From QFOX01 sp033763655 (GTDB taxonomy: Bacteria; Pseudomonadota; Alphaproteobacteria; Rickettsiales; UBA3002), in assembly GCA_033763655.1 (NCBI GenBank), contig JANRKD010000004.1, forward strand, positions 1-64,000: a DNA stretch of 64,000 bases, given 5' to 3'. Every line of letters begins with the position of its first letter. Positions within the stretch are counted from its first letter, which is position 1. The position numbers and the translations under genes are program-made. Positions 51,396 through 60,105 of the stretch are shown here, piece after piece. Under the pieces are notes generated by a model that was not told the DNA's origin, ran no database searches, and was given only the letters and a program-made list of their open reading frames with translations.

Positions 51396-52049
51396 TCAGG
51401 CAGCAAGTTGCGAAATGGGAGTGACGTTATAGACCACGTCGTTGTTGCGCGCATAGAGGGCGGCGACGGCATATTGCACGCGGTGCCGCGACGCGCTATC
51501 CGCCGCAGCCCCCGCCTCCGTCGCCGCATGCGGGGTCAGCAACTCGATTTCGACAGGGCGGCCATTTTCATCCGACGCCGGCGTCAGGAATTTTCGGTTG
51601 GGCGATGCGATAACACCCGGAAGCGGTGCCTGCTGTTCCCCTGAGCGCGCCTGCCGGAAGCTACGGGTGGCATTTTCATTTGCAGCGAATACCGCCAGCT
51701 CCTCCGCCGGCGAGAGGCTGACCTGCGGGCGCGCAAGGTCGGCAAGGCCGTGATGGCGGGCAAAGCCCCCTTCCGCCGCCGGTTGCTCCGGCCGTCGCCC
51801 GGTGCGGCGCGGCGTAGCCTCGGGAAGCTCGGTCGTAATTTGGGTTTGCAGCGGCAGAAGCGAGCCATCTTCCGCCACTTTATAGCGGTAGCGCGCTGTG
51901 ACCGTGCTGCCCACCACAAACGGCGCTGCTGCCCCGCCTTGCGACAATTGCCGGGCAAGCGCCTCCTGCGCGCCGCGATCCGCCTGCGCAATGCGCACGG
52001 ATTCACCTGCGGCGAAATTGAAATTGAGGGCTGTGTGCAGCGTATTCAT
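51396..52049 (-). CDS. Unknown protein, 217 aa
   Basis: I do not recognise the family. The predicted protein is hydrophilic, without signal peptide or membrane helix, with an N-terminal part rich in Ala/Arg (ARQLSQGGAAAPFVVGSTVT then ARYRYKVAEDGSLLPLQTQI, likely beta strands) and a C-terminal helix plus VQYAVAALYARNNDVVYNVT. Composition is typical of the genome. The middle contains basic low-complexity sequence (TPRRTGRRPEQPAAEGG). It is 63 bp upstream of the ABC permease, same strand, but a link is not evident. The opposite strand is also open, so the call is moderate. Confidence 0.5.
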   Translation of the reverse strand: MNTLHTALNFNFAAGESVRIAQADRGAQEALARQLSQGGAAAPFVVGSTVTARYRYKVAEDGSLLPLQTQITTELPEATPRRTGRRPEQPAAEGGFARHHGLADLARPQVSLSPAEELAVFAANENATRSFRQARSGEQQAPLPGVIASPNRKFLTPASDENGRPVEIELLTPHAATEAGAAADSASRHRVQYAVAALYARNNDVVYNVTPISQLAA

Positions 52050-52261
52050 AAACAGAGCGGTGCCTTCAGCGCGAAGGATGAGAAGAATATTTATCTAGCT
52101 CACACACCGGATGTGGATGGATTGTTTCCACATCTCTCTTTATCCGCCGATTTAAGCATATATTTGGAAATCTGGCAAGCAGAGTATCCTGTTCATCCCC
52201 GGGATTTTACGGATGCTTTTGCATACGCGCAGAGGTTTTTTCGCCCCCTCCCCTTTCTAAA

Positions 52262-52355
52262 AGGCTGAAAGCTGGCATGACAATGGATGGTGAAGTGGCC
52301 GGCAATTCCCGCTTCCCTCCCCTAATCCCTTCCACAGACGGGAGGGGATACTCCC
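52262..52355 (-). repeat. Dispersed repeat C, copy 2 (inverted)
   Basis: AAAGCTGGCATGACAATGGA, CCGGCAATTCCCGCTTCCCT and GGGAGGGGATACTCCC appear here in the same order as in the reverse complement of 23757-23850. Mismatches are concentrated in the hairpin part. Confidence 0.7.
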
Positions 52356-52403
52356 TTTGTTGGGTTGGCAACGAGCGTAGACCTCCATCTGTACCGCGCA
52401 ACG

Positions 52404-52432
52404 AAAAAGGGCGGCCCTTGCGAACCGCCCTT
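52404..52432 (-). terminator. Terminator of the Bax-inhibitor-1 gene
   Basis: On the minus strand AAGGGCGG-TTCGCAAGGG-CCGCCCTT is followed by T-rich sequence. It lies 27 bp after the stop codon. Confidence 0.8.
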
Positions 52433-52458
52433 CCGGTAGAGTTACTTCCTCCTGCCGA

Positions 52459-53202
52459 TTAACGGCGGTCGCCCAGCAGGCGCATCAGGTTGATGAAGAG
52501 GTAGAGGAAATCCATATAAAGCTTGAGCGCGCCCATGATGGAGGCCCGCTGCAGCGCGTCGGCATTGCGGCCCACGGCGTAGTAGATTTCCTTGATTTTC
52601 TGCGTGTCATAGGCCGTAAAGCCCAGTGCCAGCAGCACCCCGACGCACGACAGCGCCAGGTCGAACAGGGTCGATTTCAGCAGGAACACATTGACCAGCG
52701 AGGTGATGAGCACCGCCCATATCCCCACCATCAGGAACGTCCCCATGCTGGTAAGGTCGCGCTTGGTGGTATAGCCCACCATGCTGAGCAGGCCGAAGGT
52801 TCCCGCCGTCACGAACAGCACTTTCAGGATGCTGGCCTGCGTGTAAATCATGAAGATGGAAAACAGGCTCAGGCCCATCAGCGCCGCATAGCCCCAGAAA
52901 GTAGCGGTCAGCGCCTGTGTGCTCATGCTGTTCAGGCGGAACATCATGAAGAATACCATGGCCAGCGGTGCAAAGGTGATGAGGTAGCCGAAGCCCGACA
53001 TCCCCACACGGCCATCCGCGCCCTGTTGCAGCATCATGCCGATAAACGCATCCGACGTGCCGGCGAAATAGGCGATAATCGCCGTCAGCAGGACACCCGA
53101 TGCCATGTAGTTATAGACCTTGAGCATATAGCTGCGCAGGCCCTGATCTATCGCCGTCGATTGGCCCGAAGCCACCGTTTGCTGGCGATCCCATACGTTC
53201 AT
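52459..53202 (-). CDS. Bax inhibitor-1/YccA family membrane protein
   Basis: The 247-residue protein (ATG at 53202 with GGGAG upstream) has seven predicted membrane helices with a soluble N-terminus MNVWDRQQTVASGQ. The family signature is present: GYLITFAPLAMVFFMM, TATFWGYAALMGLSLFSIFM and ALGFTAYDTQKIKEIY, with the C-terminal GALKLYMDFLYLFINLMRLL. These proteins form pH-sensitive Ca2+ leaks in eukaryotes and some bacteria; in bacteria they often interact with FtsH. The role here is unknown. Longer starts upstream lack a ribosome site. Monocistronic. Confidence 0.93.
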   Translation of the reverse strand: MNVWDRQQTVASGQSTAIDQGLRSYMLKVYNYMASGVLLTAIIAYFAGTSDAFIGMMLQQGADGRVGMSGFGYLITFAPLAMVFFMMFRLNSMSTQALTATFWGYAALMGLSLFSIFMIYTQASILKVLFVTAGTFGLLSMVGYTTKRDLTSMGTFLMVGIWAVLITSLVNVFLLKSTLFDLALSCVGVLLALGFTAYDTQKIKEIYYAVGRNADALQRASIMGALKLYMDFLYLFINLMRLLGDRR

Positions 53203-53504
53203 TGTATTCTCCCTCAATGGTTTGCGTTGCGATTGATTCTCACAACCCGTTGCCATTATACAGGCACGCGCCGCGCAGCACAACCGAAACTGGGATTTAT
53301 ATAAGATACCCCCACCGCCGCTTCAAGAGGCAAAAATAGCACAAACCAGAGAGAACAAGTGCTTGCAATCCCTTTTAGGTTTCACTATAAAGCGCGTCCC
53401 CGGGCGACCGGGTTTGTTGGGAGCCTGGCGGTATGGCATTGCCACGGCACCCGTTCATCAGCGGCTGGCGGCGCACCGTCGGCCCTCAACTTCAGGAGAT
53501 AAAT

Positions 53505-53705
53505 ATGCCAAAGATGAAGACCAAAAGCGGAGCAAAAAAACGCTTCAGCTTAACCGCGACAGGCAAGGTGAAAGTCGGCCAGTCGGGTAAACGCCACGGG
53601 ATGCGCAAGCGTTCGCAACGCATGATTCGCGATGCACGCGGCACCACGATTCTCAACGAGTCGGATGCGACGGTTATCCGTAAATACTTCCTCCCCAACG
53701 GTTAA
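53505..53705 (+). CDS. rpmI: 50S ribosomal protein L35
   Basis: This 66-residue basic protein begins MPKMKTKSGAKKRFSLTATG, a perfect L35 start, and ends with SDATVIRKYFLPNG. It has a CAGGAGAT site eight bases before the ATG at 53505; an upstream frame is open but not L35-like. It forms a pair with rplT 11 bp downstream. The usual first gene, infC, is not upstream in this window, so the operon may start here. A leader of about 150 bp precedes it. Confidence 0.97.
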   Translation: MPKMKTKSGAKKRFSLTATGKVKVGQSGKRHGMRKRSQRMIRDARGTTILNESDATVIRKYFLPNG

Positions 53706-53716
53706 GGAGCACCCCC

Positions 53717-54076
53717 ATGGCACATGTTAAACGCAGCGTTACCAAACGCGCCCGTCACCACAAAATCCTGAAACTGGCGAAAGGCTATCGTGGCCGCGCA
53801 TCGAGCTGCTACCGCGTGGCGATTGAGCGCGTCGAGCACGGGCTGCAATATGCCTACCGCGACCGCCGCAACAAAAAGCGCACCTTCCGCGCGCTCTGGA
53901 TTCAGCGCATCAACGCCGCCGCGCGTGAGCACGGCCTCGTCTACAGCGAGTTCATGCATGGCCTGACCAAGGCCGGCGTCGTGCTCGACCGCAAGGCGCT
54001 TGCCGACATCGCGGTGCAGGATGCCGCTTTGTTCAAAGAGCTGGCGGGCAAAGCACAAGCCGCGCTGAAAGCGTAG
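53717..54076 (+). CDS. rplT: 50S ribosomal protein L20
   Basis: The 119-residue protein reads MAHVKRSVTKRARHHKILKL then AKGYRGRASSCYRVAIERVE, the canonical L20 N-terminal rRNA-binding tail and core. L20 is needed for 50S assembly and in some bacteria represses its own operon. GGAGCACCCCC precedes the ATG. A strong terminator follows, so pheS is probably transcribed from its own promoter. Confidence 0.98.
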   Translation: MAHVKRSVTKRARHHKILKLAKGYRGRASSCYRVAIERVEHGLQYAYRDRRNKKRTFRALWIQRINAAAREHGLVYSEFMHGLTKAGVVLDRKALADIAVQDAALFKELAGKAQAALKA

Positions 54077-54094
54077 CCGTACCGACAATAATAT

Positions 54095-54126
54095 AAAAGG
54101 GTCGGTAGCGATACCGACCCTTTTTT
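54095..54126 (+). terminator. Rho-independent terminator after rplT
   Basis: AAAAGGGTCGGTA-GCGA-TACCGACCCTTTTTT forms a near-perfect stem followed by T6. It lies about 20 bp past the rplT stop. Confidence 0.9.
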
Positions 54127-54222
54127 ATATGGAGCTAACCTTGGAAAGCCGCTGCGTTCGCATCAAGCTTAAGCCCCATAGCATTGAGAAAGTCCGTCAC
54201 CAAACCCGACCAAGATAGTGGT

Positions 54223-54325
54223 GCCATCCCGGGCGTGTCCCGGCATCCCCCGAAGCGGCCTGAAAGGTTTCACTACATGGCGCGTTTCTGGAAATCCCGG
54301 TATTGCTTGCGCAAACCGGGATGAC
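54223..54325. repeat. Palindromic repeat family A, copy 3
   Basis: A degenerate copy beginning GCCATCCCGGGCGTGTCCCG and ending ACCGGGATGAC. It lies between the rplT terminator and pheS. The outer arms match those at 35011 and 38989 with several mismatches. Confidence 0.6.
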
Positions 54326-54364
54326 GGGCTAACTAAACCGCCACCACTTGCTAGTACTTAGGCT

Positions 54365-55468
54365 ATGACACAGAATTCAATCACCCATCCCGACATCCAA
54401 ACCTTGGTTACCCAAGGCCTCAATGATATTGCCGCTGCCGCTTCCGCCGCCGCCCTGCAGGAAGTGCGCGTGGCGTATCTCGGCAAAAGCGGCTCGCTGG
54501 CCGCGCATCCCTATTTTCAGAGTATCCGCGACGCGGCGCCCGAGCAGAAAAAAATCATCGGCGCCGACCGCACCGCCGCCACCACCACCCTCACCGAGGC
54601 GATTGAAGCGCGCAAAGCCACCCTCGAAGCCGCCGAGCTCGACGCCCGGCTGGCTCGCGAAGTTGCCGACATCACCCTGCCTGCCACTCCGGCGCCGCAT
54701 GGCTCCATCCACCCCATCACGCAGGTGACGGAAGAGCTGATCGCCATTTTTGCTGATTTTGGCTTTACGGTCGCGGAAGGGCCGGAAATCGAGGATGATT
54801 TCCATAATTTCAGCGCGCTGAACATCCCCGAATCGCACCCGGCGCGGCAGATGCACGACACGTTTTATTTGCGCGGCAACGGCAAAGATCCGTTCCCTGT
54901 CCTGCGTACCCATACCAGCCCGGTGCAGGTGCGCACGATGCTGCGCGAGAAACCGCCGATTCGCATCATCGCGCCGGGCACGACCTACCGCTCGGATTCG
55001 GACATGACGCACACCCCGATGTTCCATCAGATTGAGGGGCTGGTCATCGAAAAAAGCGTGCATATGGGGCATCTTAAGGGCCTGCTGCATGATGCGCTCG
55101 CCGCCTTTTTTGGCCTTGAAAAATTACCGATGCGTTTTCGCGCCAGCTTTTTCCCTTTCACCGAACCCAGTGCAGAGGTGGATATTGGCTGCAAGCGCGG
55201 GCGCGATGCATTGGTTATCGGCGAGGGAAGCGACTGGCTCGAAGTCGCTGGCTGCGGCATGGTGCATCCGAATGTGTTGCACAACTGCGGCCTTGACCCT
55301 GCCGAATGGCAGGGTTTCGCCTTTGGCTGCGGCATTGAGCGCCTCGCCATGTTGAAATACAACATCCCCGATTTACGCACCATGTTCGCCGGTGATTTGC
55401 GTTGGGCAAAGCATTACGGCTTTCATGCGCTCGATATTCCCTCGCTGGTCAAAGGGGTCGCGGCATGA
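54365..55468 (+). CDS. pheS: Phenylalanine--tRNA ligase alpha subunit
   Basis: PheS is the catalytic chain of the alpha2-beta2 enzyme. The 367-residue protein has an N-terminal coiled coil and a class II core: HPITQVTEELIAIFADFGFT, PGTTYRSDSDMTHTPMFHQI (motif 2 region), and GFAFGCGIERLAMLKYNIPD (motif 3). The ATG at 54365 follows a short leader. The stop overlaps the zeta-like gene start by four bases. The pheT chain follows only after two inserted genes, which is not the normal arrangement. Confidence 0.98.
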   Translation: MTQNSITHPDIQTLVTQGLNDIAAAASAAALQEVRVAYLGKSGSLAAHPYFQSIRDAAPEQKKIIGADRTAATTTLTEAIEARKATLEAAELDARLAREVADITLPATPAPHGSIHPITQVTEELIAIFADFGFTVAEGPEIEDDFHNFSALNIPESHPARQMHDTFYLRGNGKDPFPVLRTHTSPVQVRTMLREKPPIRIIAPGTTYRSDSDMTHTPMFHQIEGLVIEKSVHMGHLKGLLHDALAAFFGLEKLPMRFRASFFPFTEPSAEVDIGCKRGRDALVIGEGSDWLEVAGCGMVHPNVLHNCGLDPAEWQGFAFGCGIERLAMLKYNIPDLRTMFAGDLRWAKHYGFHALDIPSLVKGVAA

Positions 55469-56031
55469 AAGAGGTGCTGCTTATCGGCGGCCCAAACGGC
55501 GCAGGTAAAACCACTGCCGCTTTTGAATTTTTGCCAAAGCTGAAAATTTGCGAATTCGTGAATGCTGACGAAATCGCACGCGGCCTAAACCCGTTACAAC
55601 CTGAATCACAATCCGTTGCTGCCGCACGCCTTATGCTGGCACGAATCGCGCAGCTCACTCATCAGGGAAAAAGCTTTGCTTTTGAAACCACCTGTGCGGG
55701 CGCCCATCACAGCAAAACATTAAGCGCTTGCAAAGCGCAAGGCTACCATATTACGCTTGTGTTTTTGTGGTTATCTAGCCCGGAACTAGCTATTGAGCGG
55801 GTCGAGCACCGCGTCAAAAATGGTGGACATTTTATTCCCCCAACGACAATCCGGCGTCGTTATCAACGCGGATTGCATGATTTTTCAAACTACCTTATGC
55901 CGTTTGCTGATTGTGCTGTCATTTACGACAACTCCAACAACCTGATTGAGAAAAAAATAATCGCACAAAAAAATCCCCAGCACCCACTCGATGTGTATGA
56001 TGAAGCAATCTGGAAAAAAATAACGGGATAG
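55465..56031 (+). CDS. Zeta-toxin-like P-loop kinase
   Basis: The protein has 188 residues from the ATG at 55465. It has a P-loop LLIGGPNGAGKTTAAFEFLP, FVNADEIARGLNP and FAFETTCAGAHHSKTLSACK, followed by VFLWLSSPELAIERV and RVKNGGHFIPPTTIRRRY, the pattern of zeta-like (UDP-GlcNAc kinase) proteins. Some members are toxins held by an epsilon-like partner; others are stand-alone kinases. Its ATG overlaps the pheS stop by four bases (ATGA), and the 68-aa gene follows after four bases. Start at 55402 would overlap more of pheS and is unlikely. No toxicity can be inferred from sequence. Confidence 0.85.
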   Translation: MKEVLLIGGPNGAGKTTAAFEFLPKLKICEFVNADEIARGLNPLQPESQSVAAARLMLARIAQLTHQGKSFAFETTCAGAHHSKTLSACKAQGYHITLVFLWLSSPELAIERVEHRVKNGGHFIPPTTIRRRYQRGLHDFSNYLMPFADCAVIYDNSNNLIEKKIIAQKNPQHPLDVYDEAIWKKITG

Positions 56032-56035
56032 GCCC

Positions 56036-56242
56036 ATGAGTAGAAATACCCCCCCAGCAGTCGATGCGCAAATGATTGCGCGAATTAGCGAAGGTATCGC
56101 CGCCGGTGCAGCAACGGCAATTGCCGAAGCGTTGCGCAATAAGGTGCCGCTGGTTGTATCGCGGGATGGAAAAATTATCGAGGTTTCGCTTAGTGAACTC
56201 GAAGAAATTCAACGTCGAAAGAGCAACGAGCATCAGGCATGA
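56036..56242 (+). CDS. Small protein partner of the zeta-like kinase (possible antitoxin)
   Basis: A 68-residue protein with a helical N-terminal two thirds (QMIARISEGIAAGAATAIAE) and a short beta part with VPLVVSRDGKIIEVSLSELE. It is not epsilon-like by sequence. The gene sits four bases after the kinase and its end overlaps the pheT start by four bases (ATGA), so pheS, kinase, partner and pheT form one coupled chain. The association with a zeta-like kinase suggests an antitoxin or a regulatory partner; this is inferred from context only. Confidence 0.6.
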   Translation: MSRNTPPAVDAQMIARISEGIAAGAATAIAEALRNKVPLVVSRDGKIIEVSLSELEEIQRRKSNEHQA

Positions 56243-58602
56243 AATTCCCCCTCTCCCTTCTCAAACGCTTCCTCATCACCGAGGCATCGCTCGAAACTAT
56301 TGGCGCTACCCTCACCGCGATTGGCCTTGAGGTGGATGGCATCGAAGACCCGTCTGCGGCGCTCAAACCGTTTGTCGTCGCCGAAATTATCCATGCCGAA
56401 AAACACCCGCAGGCCGACAAATTGCAAGTATGCCGGGTGAAAGCGGCGCGGGGCGAGCTGCAGATTGTCTGCGGCGCGCCGAATGCGCGGGCAGGCATCA
56501 AGGTGGCGCTGGCGAATATCGGCAGCATCATCCCCACCAATGGCATGGAAATTAAAGCGGCCAAAGTGCGCGGCATTGAAAGCCAGGGCATGATGTGCTC
56601 GGCACGTGAGCTGGGGTTGGGTGAAGACCATGCAGGGATTATCGAGCTGCCGCTCGATGCGGCTATTGGCACCAGCATCGTCGAAGTGCTGGGGCTGGGC
56701 GACCCGGTGCTCGACATCAACGTCACCGCCAACCGCGGCGATTGCATGGGCGTTTACGGCATTGCGCGCGATCTCGCAGCGGCGGGCCTTGGCAGCCTGA
56801 AACCGCTCTGTGTGCCTGAAATAAACGCAAGCGGCACCTGCCCTATCAGCATCACCATCACCGATACGGACGGCTGCAGCGCCTTTATCGGCCGCGTGAT
56901 TACGGGCGTAAGGAATGGCGCGTCGCCCGAATGGCTGCAACGCACGCTCACTGCGGCGGGGATGCGCCCGATCTCGGCGCTGGTCGATATCACCAATTAT
57001 TTCTCGCTCGCCTTTGGCCGCCCGCTGCATGTGTACGACATGGCGAAGCTGCGCGGCGCCATCACCGTGCGGCGCGCGGACGAGGACGAATCGTTCGCTG
57101 CGCTCAACGACAAAACCTACACCCTCTCCCCGCGCGACTGCGTAATTGCGGATGAGGCGGGGGTCATCGGCATCGGCGGCATCATGGGCGGTAGCCGCAC
57201 AGGGGTCAGCGATACCACCACCGATGTGCTGCTCGAAGTGGCGCTCTTTAACCCCGGGCGCATCGCCGCCACTGGCCGCGCCCTGCAAATTGATTCGGAT
57301 GCGCGGAGCCGTTTTGAGCGCGGCGTGGATCGCGGCTTTGCCGAAATCGCAGATGCACGGGCGACCGACCTCATCCTCGAACTGTGCCGCGGCGTGGCCA
57401 GCGAACGCGCGCTGGTAGGCGAACTGAAATACAAAATGCCGGAAATCGCCTTTGACACCGCTGCCATCAACGCCCTTGGCGGGGTGGATGTACCGGAAAG
57501 CCGCCAGCGCGAAATCCTTGCAAGCCTTGGTTTCCGCGATCATGGGGTGCATGTCCACGCCCCGAGCTGGCGGCATGATGTCAGCCAGCCCGCCGACCTT
57601 GCGGAAGAAATCCTGCGCATCATCGGTTACGACGCCATTCCGCTCGCCAGCCTGCCCAAACCCGCGCATATCAGCCGCCCGGCGCTCGACAGCGCACAGG
57701 CGCGCGTGAGCCGGATGCGCCGCACGCTCGCCACACGCGGCCTGCACGAAACCTATAGCTGGGGCTTCTACGCGCCTGCGCAGGCGGCCCTGTTTGGCGG
57801 CCAGAGCGAGGCGCTGCACCTGCTCAACCCCATCAGCGCCGAACTTTCGGTGATGCGGGGGAACCTGTTGCCGCACCTGCTGGATGCGGTACGAAGCAAC
57901 GCCGCGCGTGGTTTGATGGATGCAGCGTTATTCGAGGTCGGCGCCACTTTCGTCGATACGACCCCCACGGGCCAGCGCACCGTCGCCGCCGGGGTGCGCG
58001 CGGGGCTGCGCCACGGCAACCATTGGGCAGGCAGCCCACCGGCGGATCTGTTCGACGTGAAGGCGGATGTGCTTGCCGCGCTCGACGCCGCAGGCTTCGA
58101 TGCCGCCAAAGCGCAAATCAGCCGCCGTGCCCCCGCATGGTATCACCCCGGGCGCAGCGGCGCACTGACGCTTGGCCCCAAAACCACGCTCGCCAGCTTT
58201 GGTGAACTGCACCCGGCCACCCTCGCCGCGCTCGGCGTCGATTTTCCGGTGCTGGCGTTCGAGCTGCATCTCGATGCGCTGCCCGCCGCGAAGCCGGGCA
58301 AACGCAAAGCGCTCGCCAGCTCGGATTTTCAGGCCGTTCGCCGCGATTTCGCCTTCGTGGTGGAGGATTCACTCGCCGCCGCCGACCTGCTGAAAGCCGT
58401 CAACGGCGCCGAAAAAACGCTGCTGCGCGCGGCCACCATTTTCGATGTTTATGCAGGTAAGGGCGTCGCGTCGGGGAAAAAATCCATCGCCCTCACCGTC
58501 ACCTTGCAGGCTGATGACCGCACGCTGACGGATGTGGAAATTGAGGGCGTGGCGAAGGCTATTATCACCAGCGCGATGAAGGTCGGCGCGGTGCTGCGGT
58601 AA
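56239..58602 (+). CDS. pheT: Phenylalanine--tRNA ligase beta subunit
   Basis: PheT (787 aa) contains the tRNA-binding EMAP-like domain at the N-terminus (VVAEIIHAEKHPQADKLQVC and VCGAPNARAGIKVALA), the B3/B4 editing domain (RPISALVDITNYFSLAFGRP and LHVYD), the B5 domain, the core without catalytic residues and the C-terminal FDX-ACB domain (RDFAFVVEDSLAAADLLKAV). Its start overlaps the small upstream gene by four bases. It is complete. A bidirectional terminator follows. Confidence 0.98.
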   Translation: MKFPLSLLKRFLITEASLETIGATLTAIGLEVDGIEDPSAALKPFVVAEIIHAEKHPQADKLQVCRVKAARGELQIVCGAPNARAGIKVALANIGSIIPTNGMEIKAAKVRGIESQGMMCSARELGLGEDHAGIIELPLDAAIGTSIVEVLGLGDPVLDINVTANRGDCMGVYGIARDLAAAGLGSLKPLCVPEINASGTCPISITITDTDGCSAFIGRVITGVRNGASPEWLQRTLTAAGMRPISALVDITNYFSLAFGRPLHVYDMAKLRGAITVRRADEDESFAALNDKTYTLSPRDCVIADEAGVIGIGGIMGGSRTGVSDTTTDVLLEVALFNPGRIAATGRALQIDSDARSRFERGVDRGFAEIADARATDLILELCRGVASERALVGELKYKMPEIAFDTAAINALGGVDVPESRQREILASLGFRDHGVHVHAPSWRHDVSQPADLAEEILRIIGYDAIPLASLPKPAHISRPALDSAQARVSRMRRTLATRGLHETYSWGFYAPAQAALFGGQSEALHLLNPISAELSVMRGNLLPHLLDAVRSNAARGLMDAALFEVGATFVDTTPTGQRTVAAGVRAGLRHGNHWAGSPPADLFDVKADVLAALDAAGFDAAKAQISRRAPAWYHPGRSGALTLGPKTTLASFGELHPATLAALGVDFPVLAFELHLDALPAAKPGKRKALASSDFQAVRRDFAFVVEDSLAAADLLKAVNGAEKTLLRAATIFDVYAGKGVASGKKSIALTVTLQADDRTLTDVEIEGVAKAIITSAMKVGAVLR

Positions 58603-58661
58603 GCATCGCTCGCCGTGACGGCGTTCTGCGGCTATCGGCCGCCTGCATCTTCGCCAATAAA

Positions 58662-58687
58662 AAACCCCGCCGTTGCGGGCGGGGTTT
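58662..58687. terminator. Bidirectional terminator between pheT and rpsU
   Basis: AAACCCCGCC and GGCGGGGTTT form a 10-bp stem around GTTGCG. A T-run follows on the minus strand (T6) and a shorter TTTCTC on the plus strand. It should end both the pheT transcript and the convergent rpsU transcript. Confidence 0.85.
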
Positions 58688-58779
58688 CTCATGATAAAAT
58701 ATCGAATGCGAATCGGCGGCACTGGGCCATCGGCCCACAGGTCAGTCCGCAACGCCGACCGACCCGCCGCCCTTAACGG

Positions 58780-58980
58780 CTATTCGAAATCCGATTTTTT
58801 GCGTGCCAGTTTACGCGCACGACGCACAGCTTCCGCTGCCTCACGTACACGTTTTTCGGACGGTTTCTCGTAATGCTTGCGCATTTTCATTTCGCGGTAG
58901 ATCCCCTCACGCTGCATCTTTTTCTTGAGCACGCGCAAAGCCTGATCCACATTGTTATCACGAACAAGAACTTCAACCAC
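58780..58980 (-). CDS. rpsU: 30S ribosomal protein S21
   Basis: The 66-residue basic protein reads MVEVLVRDNNVDQALRVLKK then KMQREGIYREMKMRKHYEKP, a normal alphaproteobacterial S21. It helps the 30S subunit with Shine-Dalgarno pairing. It is monocistronic and uses the bidirectional terminator at 58662. The ATG follows GGGGGTATTGTCTCGTG, with a weak ribosome site. Confidence 0.96.
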   Translation of the reverse strand: MVEVLVRDNNVDQALRVLKKKMQREGIYREMKMRKHYEKPSEKRVREAAEAVRRARKLARKKSDFE

Positions 58981-59157
58981 GAGACAATACCCCCTTCCGA
59001 GCTATAAAATATGGTCGCGCATGCTAGCACGCCCTTGTGGATAATGGCAAGGGGGAAGTTGAGGCCGCAGCACTTGTCAGATACTCAGGATATGAGGGCA
59101 TCCGGGCCTGAATCCCGCCCCTTCAACCAAGCAGTAGATAACCAGAAAAGGCGAGCC

Positions 59158-59448
59158 ATGCAAAAGCAGAAAATCACCACCGGCGGGGTCGAAACCCCCA
59201 AACTTAAAAGCTATATCGAGCGCATCGAACGCCTCGAAGAGGACAAGGCGGGCATCGCGAGCGACATCCGCGACGTGTTTGCCGAAGCCAAATCCAACGG
59301 GTTTGACGTCAAAGCCATGCGTCAGGTGATGAAACTGCGCAAAATGAAAGCCAACGAGCGCACCGAAGCCGAATACATGCTCGACCTCTACAAACGCGCC
59401 CTGGGCATGGATGAAGGCTACGACGGCGACGCCGAAGAAGCCGCGTAG
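59158..59448 (+). CDS. gapR: GapR-like nucleoid-associated protein (DUF2312)
   Basis: The 96-residue protein from the ATG at 59158 has the DUF2312 core LKSYIERIERLEEDKAGIAS, DIRDVFAEAKSNGFDVKAMR and LRKMKANERTEAEYMLDLYK. GapR of Caulobacter is a tetrameric protein that clamps overtwisted DNA ahead of replication and transcription and stimulates topoisomerases. The start upstream at 59011 would add 49 residues with no conservation expected. It stands alone between rpsU and the DUF465 gene. Alphaproteobacterium-specific. Confidence 0.92.
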   Translation: MQKQKITTGGVETPKLKSYIERIERLEEDKAGIASDIRDVFAEAKSNGFDVKAMRQVMKLRKMKANERTEAEYMLDLYKRALGMDEGYDGDAEEAA

Positions 59449-59499
59449 GTTTTTTTAGCCCGCTCTAGCGGCACGAACACACTCCAAAGCACAAAAAAG

Positions 59500-59530
59500 A
59501 AGCCCCGTGAACCTTGGTTCTCGGGGCTTC
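59500..59530 (-). terminator. Terminator downstream of the DUF465 gene
   Basis: GAAGCCCCG-TGAACCTTGGTTCT-CGGGGCTTC is a 9-bp inverted repeat; on the minus strand it is followed by T6. It lies 99 bp past the DUF465 stop and could also serve gapR on the plus strand, where the T-run is absent. Confidence 0.75.
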
Positions 59531-59628
59531 CGCACTGGGGAACATGTATGCCCCCCGCTCGAAGTTGCGTCAGCTAAGTGACGCAGCCTACTCACCTGAT
59601 GCGCCATGCGCTCAGGGATTTTGTGGAA

Positions 59629-59817
59629 TCAGGCGGCATCCACCCGCGACTCGGCGAGGCGAAGGCGTTCCAATTCCTCTTTCAGTAATAGCTTCTGCTT
59701 TTTCAGCACCTGAATCAGGGCGAGATCCGGCGACGGACGCACCAGCTCCTCCGCGATGCGTGCTTTGAGTTTGCCGTGTTTTTCCTGAATCGTGACGTAA
59801 TGGGCGTGAAGTGACAT
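59629..59817 (-). CDS. DUF465/YdcH family small protein
   Basis: This 62-residue coiled-coil protein reads MSLHAHYVTIQEKHGKLKAR and has IQVLKKQKLLLKEELERLRL, the standard DUF465 form. Proteins of this family are common and often found in duplicated copies in Alphaproteobacteria; the function is unknown. It is a single gene with its own terminator at 59500. Frame and start are firm. Confidence 0.88.
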   Translation of the reverse strand: MSLHAHYVTIQEKHGKLKARIAEELVRPSPDLALIQVLKKQKLLLKEELERLRLAESRVDAA

Positions 59818-60105
59818 GCGTACCTACCTTTATCCAGAACCGGCCGGCAGCCCGCATGGGGATGCAAACCGGTGAGTGAGAACGGCCAGCCCGAACGGCT
59901 GGTATTCAACCGCGTCGCTTGCGACACCCTGATAAAAGCAAACCTGCCTGCATAAGGCAATTGAAATGCATGTCAAGCGGAATTAAATATTTTTGCGCTG
60001 CAACTTGACTTTTCTGCAGATGGCAGCTTTTCGCGCCACAGCCTCCAGTAACTTTTACGCGCATTTAATTCTAAAGTGGATACATCTATCCACAGCCCCC
60101 GGCGG

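Larger units (their letters stand above)
52050..52458. other. 409-bp gap with repeat C copy 2 and a terminator
   Basis: No gene is supported. The left 150 bp, upstream of the 217-aa gene, contain AT-rich sequence suitable for a promoter. The remainder contains an inverted copy of repeat C (52262-52355) and the terminator of the Bax-inhibitor gene (52404-52432). Confidence 0.6.
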
